A DNA stretch of 9,484 nt from Bacillota bacterium (GTDB lineage: Bacteria; Bacillota; Clostridia; Oscillospirales; Ruminococcaceae): contig JAKPGH010000045.1 of the NCBI GenBank assembly GCA_029550985.1, forward strand, positions 1-9,484. Direction: 5' to 3'. The notes under the pieces were generated by a model that saw only the letters and a program-made list of their open reading frames with translations, searched no databases and was not told the DNA's origin. Within the stretch, counting starts at the first letter, position 1, and each line of letters begins with the position of its first letter. Positions 1-6,464 of this stretch are shown one piece after another. Made by a program: the position numbers and the translations under genes.

Positions 1-734
1 ACACCCACACCGCCGACGGCTACACCGAAGTGTTCCCTCCCTTTATGGCCAACAAGGATTCCATGACCGGAACCGGCCAGCTGCCCAAGTTTGCGGAGGA
101 TATGTTTAAGCTTGAGGGCTTGGACTATTACCTGATTCCCACGGCGGAGGTCCCTGTTACCAATATGCACCGGGACGAGATTTTGGACGGCGCCACTCTG
201 CCCCGTTATTACTGCGCCTACTCGGCCTGCTTCCGGGCGGAGGCAGGCAGTGCCGGACGGGATACCCGGGGACTCATTCGCCAGCACCAGTTTAATAAGG
301 TGGAGCTGGTCAAGTTCTGCGAGCCGGAAAAGAGCTACGAGGAACTGGAAACCCTGACCGCCCAAGCCGAAAAGGTGCTGCAGCTGCTGGAATTGCCCTA
401 CCGCGTGGTCGCTCTCAGCACGGGAGATTTGGGATTTTCCAGCGCCAAGACTTATGACCTGGAAGTTTGGATGCCTTCCTACGGGCGGTATCTGGAAATT
501 TCCAGCTGCTCCAACTTTGAAGATTTTCAAGCCCGCCGCATGGCGGTCCGCTACAAGAAGGGGCCCAACGACAAAGCCCGCCTGGTTCATACCCTCAACG
601 GTTCCGGCGTGGCGGTGGGCCGCACCGTCGCCGCCATTCTGGAAAACTATCAAAACAGCGACGGCTCGGTGACCATTCCCAAGGTACTGGTTCCCTACAT
701 GGGCGGTGTCGAAAAAATCACCATACAGGCATAA
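1..734 (+). CDS. serS: Seryl-tRNA synthetase, C-terminal part (5' end outside window)
   Basis: Charges tRNA-Ser with serine in the cytoplasm (class II aminoacyl-tRNA synthetase). The reading frame is open from base 3, and about 243 of the usual ~425 residues are visible, so the N-terminal coiled-coil tRNA-binding arm and part of the catalytic core lie outside the window. Visible family signatures are GYTEVFPPFM and TGTGQLPKF, the TAEVP serine-binding stretch, motif 2 (FRAEAGSAGRDTRGLIRQHQ followed by FNKVEL) and motif 3 (LNGSGVAVGRT through VPYMGG). An internal GTG at base 30 is not the start, because conserved SerRS sequence continues upstream of it in frame. The TAA at 732-734 is followed after 17 bases by the thioesterase gene with no terminator between, so the two are probably co-transcribed. 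No truncation or frameshift is seen inside the window. Confidence 0.97.
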   Translation, partial: THTADGYTEVFPPFMANKDSMTGTGQLPKFAEDMFKLEGLDYYLIPTAEVPVTNMHRDEILDGATLPRYYCAYSACFRAEAGSAGRDTRGLIRQHQFNKVELVKFCEPEKSYEELETLTAQAEKVLQLLELPYRVVALSTGDLGFSSAKTYDLEVWMPSYGRYLEISSCSNFEDFQARRMAVRYKKGPNDKARLVHTLNGSGVAVGRTVAAILENYQNSDGSVTIPKVLVPYMGGVEKITIQA

Positions 735-751
735 CGAAGTAAGGTGCTTTG

Positions 752-1489
752 ATGTACTTCCGGCAGAACCGAACCGTTGCCTACTATGAATGCGACGTCA
801 ACAACCGGCTCAAGCTTTCCGGCGCGCTGCAATACATGCAGCAGGTATCCAGTCTGCAGCTTGCGTCACTGAACCAGTCCCCCGAGCGCCTATATCGAGA
901 GGGACTGGTGTTCCTGCTGGTCAAGACCAACCTCAAAATTGAGCGGATGCCCCTCTGCAGCGAAGAAGTCTCCATCGGCACGGCTGCGGTGGGAACCAAA
1001 GGACCCCGTTTTGTCCGGGAATTCGTCATCGATTCCGCCCGGGGAGAGCGATTGATTTCCGCCTACAGCCTGTGGGTGCTCACCGACACGGCCAATCACC
1101 GCATTCTGCGCCCCAGCGCCTATCCCTATGACTTTGAGATGCAGCAGCCCCAACTGGAAGAGCTGGTGAGCGATATTCCCATTCCCAAAGAGAATTCTCT
1201 CAACGGGGATGGGAAAAGCTATAACGTGGAAATTCGTTACAGCCATCTGGACGTCAACCGCCACGTCAACAACTGCATCTACGCAGACTTTCTTTGCGAC
1301 GCCCTCCCCTACGACGTGGTGACATCCCGCCGGATGCGGCGCATCGCCCTCGGCTTTCACCAGGAGGCCAGGCAGGGAGACTTGCTGCAAATCCACTCCT
1401 ATGCCCTCTCCCCCCCTTCCTGGAAAGTCGTCGGCCATCATTCCCGGGGCGCCTGTTTTGAGGCTTTGGTGGAGCTGTCCGACAAATAA
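752..1489 (+). CDS. Acyl-ACP thioesterase (double hotdog)
   Basis: Probably hydrolyses acyl-acyl carrier protein thioesters to release free fatty acids from type II fatty-acid synthesis in the cytoplasm. The 245-residue protein has the layout of the bacterial/plant acyl-ACP thioesterase family (PF01643): an N-terminal hotdog (about residues 1-130) and a C-terminal hotdog (about 155-245). The C-terminal half has the signature SHLDVNRHVNN, giving D167, N169 and H171, and an FHQEARQGD segment with E205 at the spacing expected for the plant FatB Asp/Asn/His/Glu set. The ATG at 752 is preferred over a TTG at 749 because AAGG at 741-744 then sits 7 bases upstream. It lies 17 bases after serS. No clear terminator separates it from guaB, so readthrough into guaB is possible. 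Family is firm; chain-length specificity cannot be read from sequence. Confidence 0.88.
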   Translation: MYFRQNRTVAYYECDVNNRLKLSGALQYMQQVSSLQLASLNQSPERLYREGLVFLLVKTNLKIERMPLCSEEVSIGTAAVGTKGPRFVREFVIDSARGERLISAYSLWVLTDTANHRILRPSAYPYDFEMQQPQLEELVSDIPIPKENSLNGDGKSYNVEIRYSHLDVNRHVNNCIYADFLCDALPYDVVTSRRMRRIALGFHQEARQGDLLQIHSYALSPPSWKVVGHHSRGACFEALVELSDK

Positions 1490-1522
1490 CCTCTTAACAA
1501 TCGAGTTATATTGACAGAAGTC

Positions 1523-1551
1523 TTGCATTTCTTTCATACAGTTGCTATAAT
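1523..1551 (+). promoter_or_regulatory. SigA-type promoter of guaB with extended -10
   Basis: TTGCAT (1523-1528), a 17-base spacer, then a perfect TATAAT (1546-1551) preceded by TGC, which makes an extended -10 element. Transcription should begin near 1557-1558, giving a leader of about 45 bases. A perfect TTGACA at 1511-1516 lies just upstream but is 29 bases from this -10 and has no good -10 of its own at 17 bases. The leader is too short for a purine riboswitch. Confidence 0.8.
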
Positions 1552-1601
1552 AACTGATTATTAAGAAATGAGATTCGCCCAGAGTGAAAAGGAGATATTG
1601 T

Positions 1602-3077
1602 ATGCTTAACACCGACTATTCCAGCAAATTCGGCCAGCAGGGACTGACCTTTGACGATGTCCTTCTGATTCCCGCGGCAACCGATTTTCTGCCCCGTGAC
1701 GTGGATCTTCGGGTGCGACTGGCCAGGAACGTCATGCTGAACGCTCCTTTGATGACCGCAGCTATGGACACCGTCACCGAAGCAGAGATGGCCATTGCCA
1801 TTGCCCGGGAGGGAGGCATCGGCATCATCCACAAGAATATGAGCGTCGAGCGGCAAGCGGATGAGGTGGACAAGGTCAAGCGCTCGGAAAACGGTGTTAT
1901 CTACAACCCCTTTTACCTTTCCCCCGAACACTACGCCTACGATGCCGAAAAGCTGATGGCAAAATACCGCATTTCCGGCGTTCCCATCTGCGACGAAAAG
2001 GGCAAGCTGGTGGGCATCATCACCAACCGGGACATGCGCTTCATCGACGACTACAACGTCAAAATCAAGGAAGTGATGACCAGCGAAAATCTGGTCACCG
2101 CCCCGGTGGGCACCACCCTGGAGCAGGCGCAGGTCATCCTGGCCCGCCACAAAATCGAAAAGCTGCCGTTGGTGGACGAGCACGGCATTCTCAAAGGCTT
2201 GATTACCATCAAAGACATCGAAAAGATGAACCGCTACCCCAACTCGGCCAGAGACGCGGCGGGCCGGCTTCTTTGCGGAGCGGCGGTGGGCGTCACCGGC
2301 AATATGATGGAGCGGGTGGAAGCGCTGGTCAACGCCCAGGTGGACGTGGTGGTGCTGGACAGCGCCCACGGCCACAGCAAAAATATCATTGACGCCATCA
2401 AGACCATCAAAGCCGCCTACCCGGAACTGCCTCTCATCGCAGGAAATATTGCAACGGCGGAGGGCGCGCAGGCCCTCATCGAGGCCGGCGCCGACTGCAT
2501 CAAAGTGGGAATGGGCCCCGGCTCCATCTGCACCACCCGCGTGGTGGCGGGCATCGGCGTGCCGCAAATCACCGCCGTGTATCAGGCGGCCTGCGTGGCG
2601 GCCAGGTACGACATCCCCGTCATTGCCGACGGCGGCATCAAGTACTCCGGCGACATCGTCAAGGCGCTGGCGGCAGGGGCGTCGGTGGTTATGCTGGGCT
2701 CCCTGATGGCAGGCTGCGAGGAAGCGCCAGGCGCCGTGGAAATTTATCAGGGCCGCCGGTTTAAGGTTTACCGCGGCATGGGCAGCCTTGCCGCCATGGA
2801 GGAAGGCTCCAAGGACCGCTACTTCCAGGAGGACCAGAAGAAACTGGTGCCGGAAGGGGTCGAAGGCCGGGTCCCCTACAAGGGAAGCGTTTCCGAGACC
2901 GTGTTCCAGATGTTGGGCGGCGTGCGGGCCGGCATGGGATACACCGGCTGCCGCACCATCTACGAGCTCCACGAAAAGGCCAGATTCATGCAGATTACCA
3001 GCGCCAGCTTGGTGGAAAGCCATCCTCACGACATCTACATCACCAAGGAGGCCCCCAACTACTCGGTCAATCTATAA
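1602..3077 (+). CDS. guaB: Inosine-5'-monophosphate dehydrogenase
   Basis: Oxidises IMP to XMP with NAD+, the committed step of guanine nucleotide synthesis, in the cytoplasm. The 491-residue protein has the normal bacterial length. The N-terminal barrel segment carries LTFDDVLLIPA. Two CBS repeats forming the Bateman domain span about residues 97-207. The barrel then resumes with LDSAHGHS, the catalytic loop GMGPGSICTTR (nucleophile Cys310), IADGGIKYSGD, YRGMGS, and the mobile flap with the catalytic Arg406-Tyr407 pair in SKDRYFQED followed by GVEGRVPYKG. The start is the ATG at 1602: GGAG at 1591-1594 lies 7 bases upstream and the protein then begins like the family. An in-frame GTG at 1584 lies upstream of that ribosome binding site and is rejected. 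It has its own promoter and an intrinsic terminator, so it is probably also expressed on its own. Confidence 0.98.
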   Translation: MLNTDYSSKFGQQGLTFDDVLLIPAATDFLPRDVDLRVRLARNVMLNAPLMTAAMDTVTEAEMAIAIAREGGIGIIHKNMSVERQADEVDKVKRSENGVIYNPFYLSPEHYAYDAEKLMAKYRISGVPICDEKGKLVGIITNRDMRFIDDYNVKIKEVMTSENLVTAPVGTTLEQAQVILARHKIEKLPLVDEHGILKGLITIKDIEKMNRYPNSARDAAGRLLCGAAVGVTGNMMERVEALVNAQVDVVVLDSAHGHSKNIIDAIKTIKAAYPELPLIAGNIATAEGAQALIEAGADCIKVGMGPGSICTTRVVAGIGVPQITAVYQAACVAARYDIPVIADGGIKYSGDIVKALAAGASVVMLGSLMAGCEEAPGAVEIYQGRRFKVYRGMGSLAAMEEGSKDRYFQEDQKKLVPEGVEGRVPYKGSVSETVFQMLGGVRAGMGYTGCRTIYELHEKARFMQITSASLVESHPHDIYITKEAPNYSVNL

Positions 3078-3088
3078 GTCCAATCGAC

Positions 3089-3113
3089 AAGGGCCACCGA
3101 CGGGTGGCCTTTT
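3089..3113 (+). terminator. Intrinsic terminator of guaB
   Basis: GGCCACC (3092-3098), loop GACG, GGTGGCC (3103-3109), then TTTT and a pyrimidine-rich stretch. The stem can be lengthened by a G-T and two A-T pairs at its base. It begins 11 bases after the guaB stop codon. Confidence 0.85.
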
Positions 3114-3144
3114 CCTTTATCCCATCAAGATTCGCGGCGGCATA

Positions 3145-3173
3145 TTGAAAAAACACATCGTTCAAACTATAAT
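3145..3173 (+). promoter_or_regulatory. SigA-type promoter of proS
   Basis: TTGAAA (3145-3150), a 17-base spacer and a perfect TATAAT (3168-3173). Transcription should start near 3180, giving a leader of only about 47 bases. That leaves no room for a T-box, the tRNA-sensing leader common on synthetase genes in this phylum. Confidence 0.8.
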
Positions 3174-3188
3174 AAGAAAGGTTAAATT

Positions 3189-3220
3189 AGGAGGCGGGCC
3201 CACGGCCTGCCGTCAGGAGG
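3189..3220 (+). promoter_or_regulatory. proS leader: hairpin between two AGGAGG copies
   Basis: AGGAGG occurs at 3189-3194 and again at 3215-3220. Between them GGCGGGCC (3193-3200) and GGCCTGCC (3204-3211) form an 8-bp stem with one G-U pair and a CAC loop. Only the second copy is correctly placed, 6 bases before the proS ATG at 3227. No start codon is suitably placed behind the first copy, so it does not serve a leader peptide. The hairpin could act as a ribosome standby structure or bring the first copy near the start; this role is inference. Confidence 0.55.
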
Positions 3221-3226
3221 ATAGCA

Positions 3227-4657
3227 ATGGCGGATCAGAAAAAGATGGTGGAGGCCATCACATCCCGGGATGTGGACTTTGCCAAATGGTATACGGATAT
3301 TGTCAGAAAAGCCGAGCTGGCGGATTATTCGTCGGTGCGGGGCTGCATGGTGCTGCGTCCCTATGGCTATGCCATCTGGGAAAACATTCAAAAGATACTG
3401 GATGCAAAATTCAAGGCCACCGGCCACGAAAACGTGGCAATGCCCATGTTTATCCCCGAAAGCCTGCTGCAAAAGGAAAAGGACCACGTGGAGGGCTTTG
3501 CGCCCGAAGTGGCGTGGGTAACCCACGGAGGCAGCGAAAAATTAAACGAGCGGCTCTGCGTCCGCCCCACGTCGGAAACCCTGTTCTGCGAGCACTATCG
3601 CAACATCATCAGCTCTTACCGGGACCTGCCCAAGCTGTATAACCAGTGGTGCTCGGTGGTGCGGTGGGAGAAAACCACCCGCCCCTTCCTGCGGACCACC
3701 GAATTCTGGTGGCAGGAAGGCCACACCATCCACGAAACGGCTGAGGAAGCCGTGGAGGAAACCCTTCGGATGTTGGAAATCTACGCCGAAGTGCTGGAAA
3801 AGCACCTGGCCATTCCCATTCTCAAAGGCCGCAAAACCGAAAAAGAAAAGTTTGCCGGCGCCCGCGACACCTACTCGGTGGAAGCCATGATGCACGACGG
3901 AAAAGCGCTGCAAAGCGCCACCTCCCACTATTTCGGCGACGACTTTGCCCGAGCCTTTGGCATCACCTTCCAGGGGCGGGACAACACCCAGCAGTATCCC
4001 TTCCAAACCTCCTGGGGCATGAGCACCCGGGTGATTGGCGCCATCATCATGACCCACGGAGACGACAACGGCTTAAAGCTGCCTCCCGATGTGGCTCCCA
4101 TTCAAATTGTGGTGGTGCCGGTGGCCCAGCACAAGGAAGGCGTGCTGGAAGCCGCCCGGGAGCTGACCGCCCGCTTAAAGCAGAATTGGCGGGTCAAGCT
4201 GGACGAAAGCGACAACAGCGCCGGCTGGAAGTTTGCCGAATATGAGATGAAGGGCGTTCCCCTGCGCATCGAGCTGGGTCCCAAGGATATTCAGGAGGGC
4301 CAGTGCGTCGTGGTGCGCCGGGACAACCGCCAGAAATACTTCGTCAAGCTGGAGCAGCTGGAAGCCCAGCTGCCCGGAATTATGGAGGAATACCGGCAGG
4401 CCATTTACCAAAGCGCCTACGAAAACCGGGCGGCCAAAACCTTTACCGCCACCAACCTGGAGGAAATGGCCGCTCACGCCGACGACGGCTACATCAAAGC
4501 CATGTGGTGCGGCAAGCTGGAGTGCGAACTTGCCATCAAAGAAAAGTTCGGCATCACCTCCCGCTGCATCCCCTTCGAGCAGGAGAAGATTTCGGATACC
4601 TGCGTCTGCTGCCAGCAACCCGCCAAGGAAATGGTGGTTTGGGGCAAGGCCTATTAA
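3227..4657 (+). CDS. proS: Prolyl-tRNA synthetase, archaeal/eukaryote type
   Basis: Attaches proline to tRNA-Pro in the cytoplasm (class II synthetase). The 476 residues match the short form found in archaea, eukaryotes and some bacteria, not the ~570-residue bacterial form with an editing insertion. Motif 2 is RTTEFWWQEGHT (residues 156-167) and motif 3 is GMSTRVIGAIIMTHGDD (Arg268). The anticodon-binding domain follows at about 285-390. The C-terminal domain has a zinc site of four cysteines, Cys428, Cys433, Cys459 and Cys462 (WCGKLEC and CVCC), and the chain ends in tyrosine, as is typical of this type. The ATG at 3227 has AGGAGG 6 bases upstream. The gene stands alone between its own promoter and terminator. 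The missing editing domain means alanyl-tRNA-Pro must be cleared by a separate enzyme, not seen here. Confidence 0.97.
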   Translation: MADQKKMVEAITSRDVDFAKWYTDIVRKAELADYSSVRGCMVLRPYGYAIWENIQKILDAKFKATGHENVAMPMFIPESLLQKEKDHVEGFAPEVAWVTHGGSEKLNERLCVRPTSETLFCEHYRNIISSYRDLPKLYNQWCSVVRWEKTTRPFLRTTEFWWQEGHTIHETAEEAVEETLRMLEIYAEVLEKHLAIPILKGRKTEKEKFAGARDTYSVEAMMHDGKALQSATSHYFGDDFARAFGITFQGRDNTQQYPFQTSWGMSTRVIGAIIMTHGDDNGLKLPPDVAPIQIVVVPVAQHKEGVLEAARELTARLKQNWRVKLDESDNSAGWKFAEYEMKGVPLRIELGPKDIQEGQCVVVRRDNRQKYFVKLEQLEAQLPGIMEEYRQAIYQSAYENRAAKTFTATNLEEMAAHADDGYIKAMWCGKLECELAIKEKFGITSRCIPFEQEKISDTCVCCQQPAKEMVVWGKAY

Positions 4658-4668
4658 TACAACCAGTC

Positions 4669-4704
4669 AAAAAGGACGGCTCTCCATCAGACGCCGTCCT
4701 TTTT
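4669..4704. terminator. Bidirectional intrinsic terminator between convergent genes
   Basis: A perfect 12-bp stem: AAAAAGGACGGC (4669-4680) pairs with GCCGTCCTTTTT (4693-4704) around a 12-base loop. The T run serves proS on the plus strand, and the A run gives a T tract on the minus strand for the 111-residue gene. The stop codon of that minus-strand gene (4703-4705) overlaps the base of the stem, so the two transcription units share one terminator. Confidence 0.92.
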
Positions 4705-5038
4705 ATATTCCGAAATGAATCAGATAGTAGCCGTTTTCCTTTGCTTCCATTGCCATTTGGATGGGAGGAGAATATTCCGGCTTGTTTTGGGCCGTCAAAA
4801 TCCGAAGAAAAGCTTCCATCGATGAAGGCGGTATCAGCGTAATCCCAGAGTGGGCAAGGCCCTTTCCCGGTTGTTGCAGCGTATGCCAATAGCAGTCCAT
4901 CTCCTGCAAGTCCACAAGGATTGGTTCGATGAAGACGTCGTCGACGGCACTGGAGTGGTACTTTTCCGGCTCATAAGTATCGAATACGTCGTCCCAAGAC
5001 GGCGTTTGCTTTAAGATGGCAAACTCATGCCTTGCCAT
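4703..5038 (-). CDS. Uncharacterised 111-residue protein
   Basis: I do not recognise the family. The protein is predicted soluble: no signal peptide or membrane segment is visible. Its N-terminal half is acidic, with the stretch TPSWDDVFDTYEPEKY at residues 12-27. A central segment DCYWHTLQQPGKGLAHSGIT (48-67) holds several residues of a kind often conserved (Trp51, His52, Pro57-Gly58). The chain ends in YYLIHFGI. The start is placed at the ATG at 5038. An in-frame ATG at 5116 falls in the loop of the pgk terminator and is not credible. The initiation region is very G-rich, with G runs of 5, 4 and 4 before the ATG. A promoter of its own with an extended -10 lies just upstream, and the stop codon overlaps the shared terminator. 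Its composition and defined signals make it a likely real gene; its function is unknown. Confidence 0.72.
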   Translation of the reverse strand: MARHEFAILKQTPSWDDVFDTYEPEKYHSSAVDDVFIEPILVDLQEMDCYWHTLQQPGKGLAHSGITLIPPSSMEAFLRILTAQNKPEYSPPIQMAMEAKENGYYLIHFGI

Positions 5039-5070
5039 TCCCCTTCCCCTCCCCCATTGATGTTGTTTCG

Positions 5071-5098
5071 ATTCTATCACAGAATAGTGGTAAAGCAA
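5071..5098 (-). promoter_or_regulatory. Probable promoter of the 111-residue gene (extended -10)
   Basis: On the minus strand TAGAAT (5076-5071) is preceded by TGA, an extended -10. TTGCTT (5098-5093) 16 bases upstream is a weak -35. It overlaps the tail of the pgk terminator. Transcription would start near 5064, about 25 bases before the ATG. Confidence 0.5.
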
Positions 5099-5129
5099 AA
5101 TCCGGATGTTCCTCATGGAACATCCGGAT
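5097..5129 (-). terminator. Intrinsic terminator of pgk
   Basis: On the minus strand ATCCGGATGTTCC (5129-5117) pairs perfectly with GGAACATCCGGAT (5112-5100), a 13-bp stem with a 4-base loop, followed by TTT, GC, TTT. It lies 19 bases after the pgk stop codon. Confidence 0.9.
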
Positions 5130-5148
5130 GAATCATTCAGGGGACTTC

Positions 5149-6342
5149 TTACTTTTTCTCGTTGAGGCAGGCGATGCCGGGCAGTTCCAGACCTTCCAGG
5201 AATTCCAGGGAGGCGCCGCCGCCGGTGGAAATGTGGCTCATCTTGTCGGCATAGCCCAGCTTGGTGACAGCCGCCACGCTGTCGCCGCCGCCGATGATGG
5301 AAACGGCGTCGCTTTCGGCCACCGCTTTGGCAACGGCGTTGGTGCCGCCGGCAAACTTCTCGAACTCAAAAACGCCCATGGGCCCGTTCCAAATGACGGT
5401 CTTGGCGGAACGGATGGCGTCGGCAAAGAGCTGCTCGGTCTTGGGACCGATGTCCAGGCCCATCCAGCCCTCGGGGATGTTGCCGTTGTCGTATATGGCC
5501 ATGTCGCAGTCTTTGTCAAACTTGTTGCCGCAGCGGTTGTCGATGGGCAGCAGGAATTGGACCTTCTTCTCCTCCGCCTTCTTCATCATTTCGCGGGCAA
5601 GGTCCAGCTTGTCTTCTTCGCACAGGGAGCTTCCGATGTTTTTGCCCATGGCCTTGTAGAAGGTATAGGCCATGCCGCCGCCGATGATGAGGGTGTCCAC
5701 CTTGTCCAGCAGGTTGGTGATGACGCCAATCTTATCGGAAACCTTGGCGCCGCCCAGAATGGCCACGAAGGGCCGCTCGGGACGCTCCAGAGCGCCGCCC
5801 ATGAATTCGATTTCCTTTTGAATCAGCAGGCCGCAAACGGCGGGCAGATAGTCGGCCACGCCGGCGGTGGAAGCGTGGGCGCGGTGGGCGGTGCCGAAGG
5901 CGTCGTTGACATAAATTTCAGCCAGAGAAGCCAGTTCTTTGGCAAAGGCCGGGTCGTTCTTTTCCTCTTCCTTGTGGAAGCGAACGTTTTCCAGCAAAAG
6001 CACTTCCCCTTCTTTGAGGGCGGCAGCCTTGGCCTTGGCATCTTCGCCGATGACGTCCTTGGCCATGATAACCGGGCGGCCCAGCAGTTCGCTCAGGCGC
6101 TTGGCAACCGGCGCCAGGGAAAACTCCGGCTTAAACTCCCCTTTGGGACGGCCCAGATGAGAGCAGAGGATCACCTTGGCGTTTTTGTCCAAAAGGGCCT
6201 GAATGGTGGGCAGAGAGGCTACAATCCGCTTGTCGTTGGTGATGGTCTCGCCATCCAGAGGGACGTTGAAGTCGCAGCGAACCAGAACCTTTTTGCCGGA
6301 AACATCAATATCGTTGATCGACATTTTATTCAGTACGTTCAT
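5149..6342 (-). CDS. pgk: Phosphoglycerate kinase
   Basis: Makes ATP and 3-phosphoglycerate from 1,3-bisphosphoglycerate and ADP in glycolysis, in the cytoplasm. The 397 residues match the usual length of about 390-415. The N-terminal substrate domain has RCDFNVPLD (22-30), Arg39 and HLGRPKGE (62-69), then LLLENVRF. The C-terminal nucleotide domain has ILGGAKVSDKIGVI, LIIGGGMAYTF, IGPKT, WNGPMGVFEF, IIGGGDSVAA and HISTGGGASLEFLEG. The start is the ATG at 6342 with GGAG 8 bases upstream; Met7 has no comparable site. The gene has its own promoter and terminator. It is not beside gap, tpi or gpm in this window; the gene upstream is an inositol-monophosphatase-family gene, with csrA beyond it. 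Its leader carries tandem GGA motifs that could allow CsrA control. Confidence 0.98.
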   Translation of the reverse strand: MNVLNKMSINDIDVSGKKVLVRCDFNVPLDGETITNDKRIVASLPTIQALLDKNAKVILCSHLGRPKGEFKPEFSLAPVAKRLSELLGRPVIMAKDVIGEDAKAKAAALKEGEVLLLENVRFHKEEEKNDPAFAKELASLAEIYVNDAFGTAHRAHASTAGVADYLPAVCGLLIQKEIEFMGGALERPERPFVAILGGAKVSDKIGVITNLLDKVDTLIIGGGMAYTFYKAMGKNIGSSLCEEDKLDLAREMMKKAEEKKVQFLLPIDNRCGNKFDKDCDMAIYDNGNIPEGWMGLDIGPKTEQLFADAIRSAKTVIWNGPMGVFEFEKFAGGTNAVAKAVAESDAVSIIGGGDSVAAVTKLGYADKMSHISTGGGASLEFLEGLELPGIACLNEKK

Positions 6343-6350
6343 GGTAATTA

Positions 6351-6365
6351 CTCCGTTCCTTCCAT
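6351..6365 (-). promoter_or_regulatory. Tandem ANGGA motifs over the pgk ribosome binding site
   Basis: Reading the minus strand, ATGGAAGGAACGGAG contains three consecutive ANGGA elements (ATGGA 6365-6361, AAGGA 6361-6357, ACGGA 6356-6352). The last includes the GGAG ribosome binding site of pgk. ANGGA is the core element bound by CsrA, and csrA lies two genes upstream. One GGA is expected in any such site; three in 15 bases is not. CsrA binding is inference. Confidence 0.4.
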
Positions 6366-6369
6366 CAAA

Positions 6370-6383
6370 AATGTGAACACATT
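6370..6383. repeat. Tight inverted repeat in the pgk leader
   Basis: AATGTG-AA-CACATT, six base pairs with a 2-base centre. It lies about 15-28 bases downstream of the predicted pgk transcription start, a position where a repressor operator would block transcription. As RNA it could form only a weak hairpin, just upstream of the GGA motifs. No regulator can be named. Confidence 0.4.
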
Positions 6384-6403
6384 ATCAGTATTTGACGCTC
6401 TAT

Positions 6404-6432
6404 ATTGTAACCCACAAAATACCATTTTACAA
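6404..6432 (-). promoter_or_regulatory. Promoter of pgk
   Basis: On the minus strand TTGTAA (6432-6427), a 17-base spacer and TACAAT (6409-6404), with matches of 4/6 and 5/6 to the SigA consensus. Transcription would start near 6397, giving a leader of about 55 bases. A 6-bp inverted repeat (AAATAC 6417-6422, GTATTT 6433-6438) brackets the -35 element. Confidence 0.65.
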
Positions 6433-6464
6433 GTATTTGCACTAAGAAACTGTTAAGCTTTTTG

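Noticed and set aside
1511..1516. Perfect TTGACA as the guaB -35 element
   Set aside because: It is 29 bases from the TATAAT, and no good -10 lies 16-18 bases after it. TTGCAT at 1523 has the right 17-base spacing.
1556..1601. Purine riboswitch in front of guaB
   Set aside because: The leader is only about 45 bases and shows no three-way-junction pairing.
1545..3029. A 494-codon open frame on the minus strand opposite guaB
   Set aside because: Its translation is rich in His, Gly, Asp and Val with no recognisable domain, and it lies exactly opposite a textbook IMP dehydrogenase. Long open antisense frames are expected in GC-rich coding DNA with strong third-position bias.
5039..5116. N-terminal extension of the 111-residue protein to an ATG at 5116
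   Set aside because: The ATG sits in the loop of the pgk terminator, upstream of the likely promoter, and the extension would be translated from terminator sequence.
5032..6456. A 474-codon open frame on the plus strand opposite pgk
   Set aside because: It is the antisense shadow of pgk, runs through the pgk terminator and promoter, and resembles no protein family.
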